The position numbers and the translations under genes were made by a program. From positions 1 to 5,041 of the forward strand of contig CAJUBZ010000041.1 of assembly GCA_910584795.1 (NCBI GenBank): a DNA stretch of 5,041 nt. Reading direction: 5' to 3'. Positions 4,685 to 5,041 of this stretch are shown here, one piece after another (within the stretch, counting starts at the first letter, position 1; each line of letters starts with the position of its first letter). The stretch is from an uncultured Eubacterium sp. (GTDB taxonomy: Bacteria; Bacillota; Clostridia; Lachnospirales; Lachnospiraceae). The notes under the pieces are model-generated. The model saw only the letters and a list, made by a program, of their open reading frames with translations. It was not told the DNA's origin and did no database searches.

Positions 4685-4714
4685 TATACAAATTCTCGCA
4701 AAATATGCTATAAT
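4685..4714 (+). promoter_or_regulatory. Toxin promoter with extended -10
   Basis: TATAAT (4709-4714) is preceded by TGC, giving an extended -10. The -35 is weak (TATACA at 4685-4690, 18-nt spacer). Transcription would start near 4721 and leave a leader of about 68 nt before the toxin ATG. Confidence 0.65.
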
Positions 4715-4741
4715 ATTCCATAGTCAGATTAGGACAGCGTA

Positions 4742-4786
4742 GGGATAGTCTGGTGGTTGTACTTTCCGGGAACGGAAAGGAGGTAC
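4742..4786 (+). promoter_or_regulatory. Structured toxin leader with antisense target tracts
   Basis: CTTTCC (4762-4767) pairs with GGAAAG (4774-4779), and GTA (4759-4761) with TAC (4784-4786). This leaves GAGG of the ribosome site as a bulge, so translation is probably damped. Two tracts recur downstream within the antisense gene: GGGATAGTCTG (4742-4752) against GGGATAGCCTG (4894-4904), and TTTCCGG (4763-4769) against TTTCCGG (4930-4936). The antisense RNA can therefore pair with this leader in trans, as DRa and DRb do in pAD1 par. Confidence 0.6.
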
Positions 4787-4788
4787 AT

Positions 4789-4869
4789 ATGGATACGTTA
4801 GAAGTTTTGACGTTGCTGTTAGTTATATTCGCGGCTTTATCATATCTCGACAACCATCATAAAAAGTAA
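4789..4869 (+). CDS. 26-aa holin-like type I toxin (Hol-Tox/TxpA/Fst-like)
   Basis: The peptide starts MDTLEVLT, continues with a hydrophobic helix (residues 6-20, rich in L, V, A and F) and ends in a polar, basic tail (DNHHKK). This is the pattern of small inner-membrane toxins of type I systems, in which a short amphipathic start with a conserved glutamate precedes one membrane segment. Such toxins depolarise or disrupt the membrane when the unstable antisense RNA is lost, stabilising the element that carries them. The ribosome site AAAGGAGG (4776-4783), 5 nt before the ATG, is very strong but partly folded into the leader. The convergent antisense RNA covers the 3' end. At 26 residues it is shorter than most family members (around 30 or more), so a diverged or weak toxin is possible. 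Confidence 0.7.
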   Translation: MDTLEVLTLLLVIFAALSYLDNHHKK

Positions 4870-4976
4870 AACGGCTATCTCCTACGCCAATAGGGGATAG
4901 CCTGTAACAACTTAAATCAATACTATAAGTTTCCGGTGACAATCATCGGACATGCACAAATCCTATAACTGTCTCT
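4861..4976 (-). ncRNA. Antisense RNA antitoxin
   Basis: A leftward RNA of about 115 nt would start near 4976 (promoter 4983-5011) and end in the T-rich complement of 4861-4872, after the hairpin at 4873-4902. It contains a second hairpin (4932-4939 with 4943-4950, loop of 3 nt). Its terminator loop reads UUGGCG, which includes a YUNR-type U-turn motif that could nucleate pairing with the toxin mRNA's matching loop. It overlaps the last toxin codons and the shared terminator, and carries complements of both leader tracts at 4742-4752 and 4763-4769. Confidence 0.65.
4873..4902. terminator. Shared bidirectional terminator of toxin and antitoxin
   Basis: GGCTATCTCC (4873-4882) pairs with GGGGATAGCC (4893-4902), extended by TA/TA (4883-4884 with 4891-4892) to 12 bp around the loop CGCCAA. 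On the minus strand it is followed by GTTTTACTTTTT, a good U-tail. On the plus strand no T-run follows, so it is mainly the terminator of the antisense RNA. Confidence 0.8.
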
Positions 4977-4982
4977 AAACTG

Positions 4983-5011
4983 ATTATAAATGATACCTTG
5001 CTCATTTGCAA
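4983..5011 (-). promoter_or_regulatory. Antitoxin RNA promoter
   Basis: On the minus strand TTGCAA (complement of 5006-5011) is followed after exactly 17 nt by TATAAT (complement of 4983-4988). The near-consensus -10 and ideal spacing suggest that it is stronger than the toxin promoter, as expected for an antitoxin RNA made in excess. Nothing recognisable follows at 5012-5041. Confidence 0.7.
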
Positions 5012-5041
5012 GCGTTAATTTAGGAAATGGGGATGTTTTTT

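Noticed and set aside
4647..4853. 68-codon open frame opposite the toxin gene
   Set aside because: It runs through the operon terminator, toxin promoter, leader and toxin, has no ribosome site and is a shadow of those features.

Overview
The window is AT-rich DNA with strong Shine-Dalgarno sequences, sigma-70/SigA-type promoters and hairpin-plus-U terminators. Together with a short Hol-Tox-like toxin, this points to a Firmicute, most likely a Clostridia/Lachnospiraceae gut bacterium. A plasmid-type partition pair, phage-like structural proteins and type I toxin-antitoxin loci suggest a mobile element such as a phage-plasmid or extrachromosomal prophage. No replication, integrase or packaging gene is visible, so this is inference.

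Layout. Bases 1-161 look like the end of a type I toxin-antitoxin locus: a leftward RNA with a near-consensus promoter (133-161) runs into a strong hairpin (49-86) shared with whatever lies off the left edge. Bases 196-1482 hold a type Ib-like partition locus: parA (294-1064) and a small ribbon-helix-helix protein gene (1137-1424), with copies of a core AGTAATACTTA repeat before, between and after the genes. The same repeat recurs about 750 bp further on, at 2213-2244.

Bases 1497-2790 form about 1.3 kb without a credible protein gene but full of RNA-like structure. In order they hold a short transcription unit (promoter 1506-1534, terminator 1620-1659); a regular array of hairpins at 1675-1864, five of which carry the 7-nt loop YTACCAR on differing, compensated stems; a set of degenerate hairpin repeats (1891-2121); and a roughly 550-nt, G+C-richer, highly structured candidate RNA (2237-2790) ending in a U-tract. 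Size and mobile-element context make the ROOL/GOLLD class of giant ornate RNAs the best guess for the last. The -10 of this RNA lies between two copies of the partition repeat, so the partition protein may also control it.

Bases 2791-3078 are very AT-rich and carry repeated TCTTATC/GATAAGA elements in front of a two-gene operon. That operon encodes a 140-aa helical protein of unknown function (3079-3501) and a 366-aa protein with a beta-rich, phage-neck-like N-terminal part plus bacterial Ig-like domains (3513-4613). It closes with an intrinsic terminator (4623-4661).

Bases 4685-5011 form a complete type I toxin-antitoxin candidate. It has an extended -10 promoter, a structured leader, a 26-codon membrane toxin (4789-4869), and a convergent antisense RNA (about 4976 to 4861) that shares the terminator hairpin and carries two tracts complementary to the toxin leader, an arrangement like pAD1 par/fst and TxpA-RatA.
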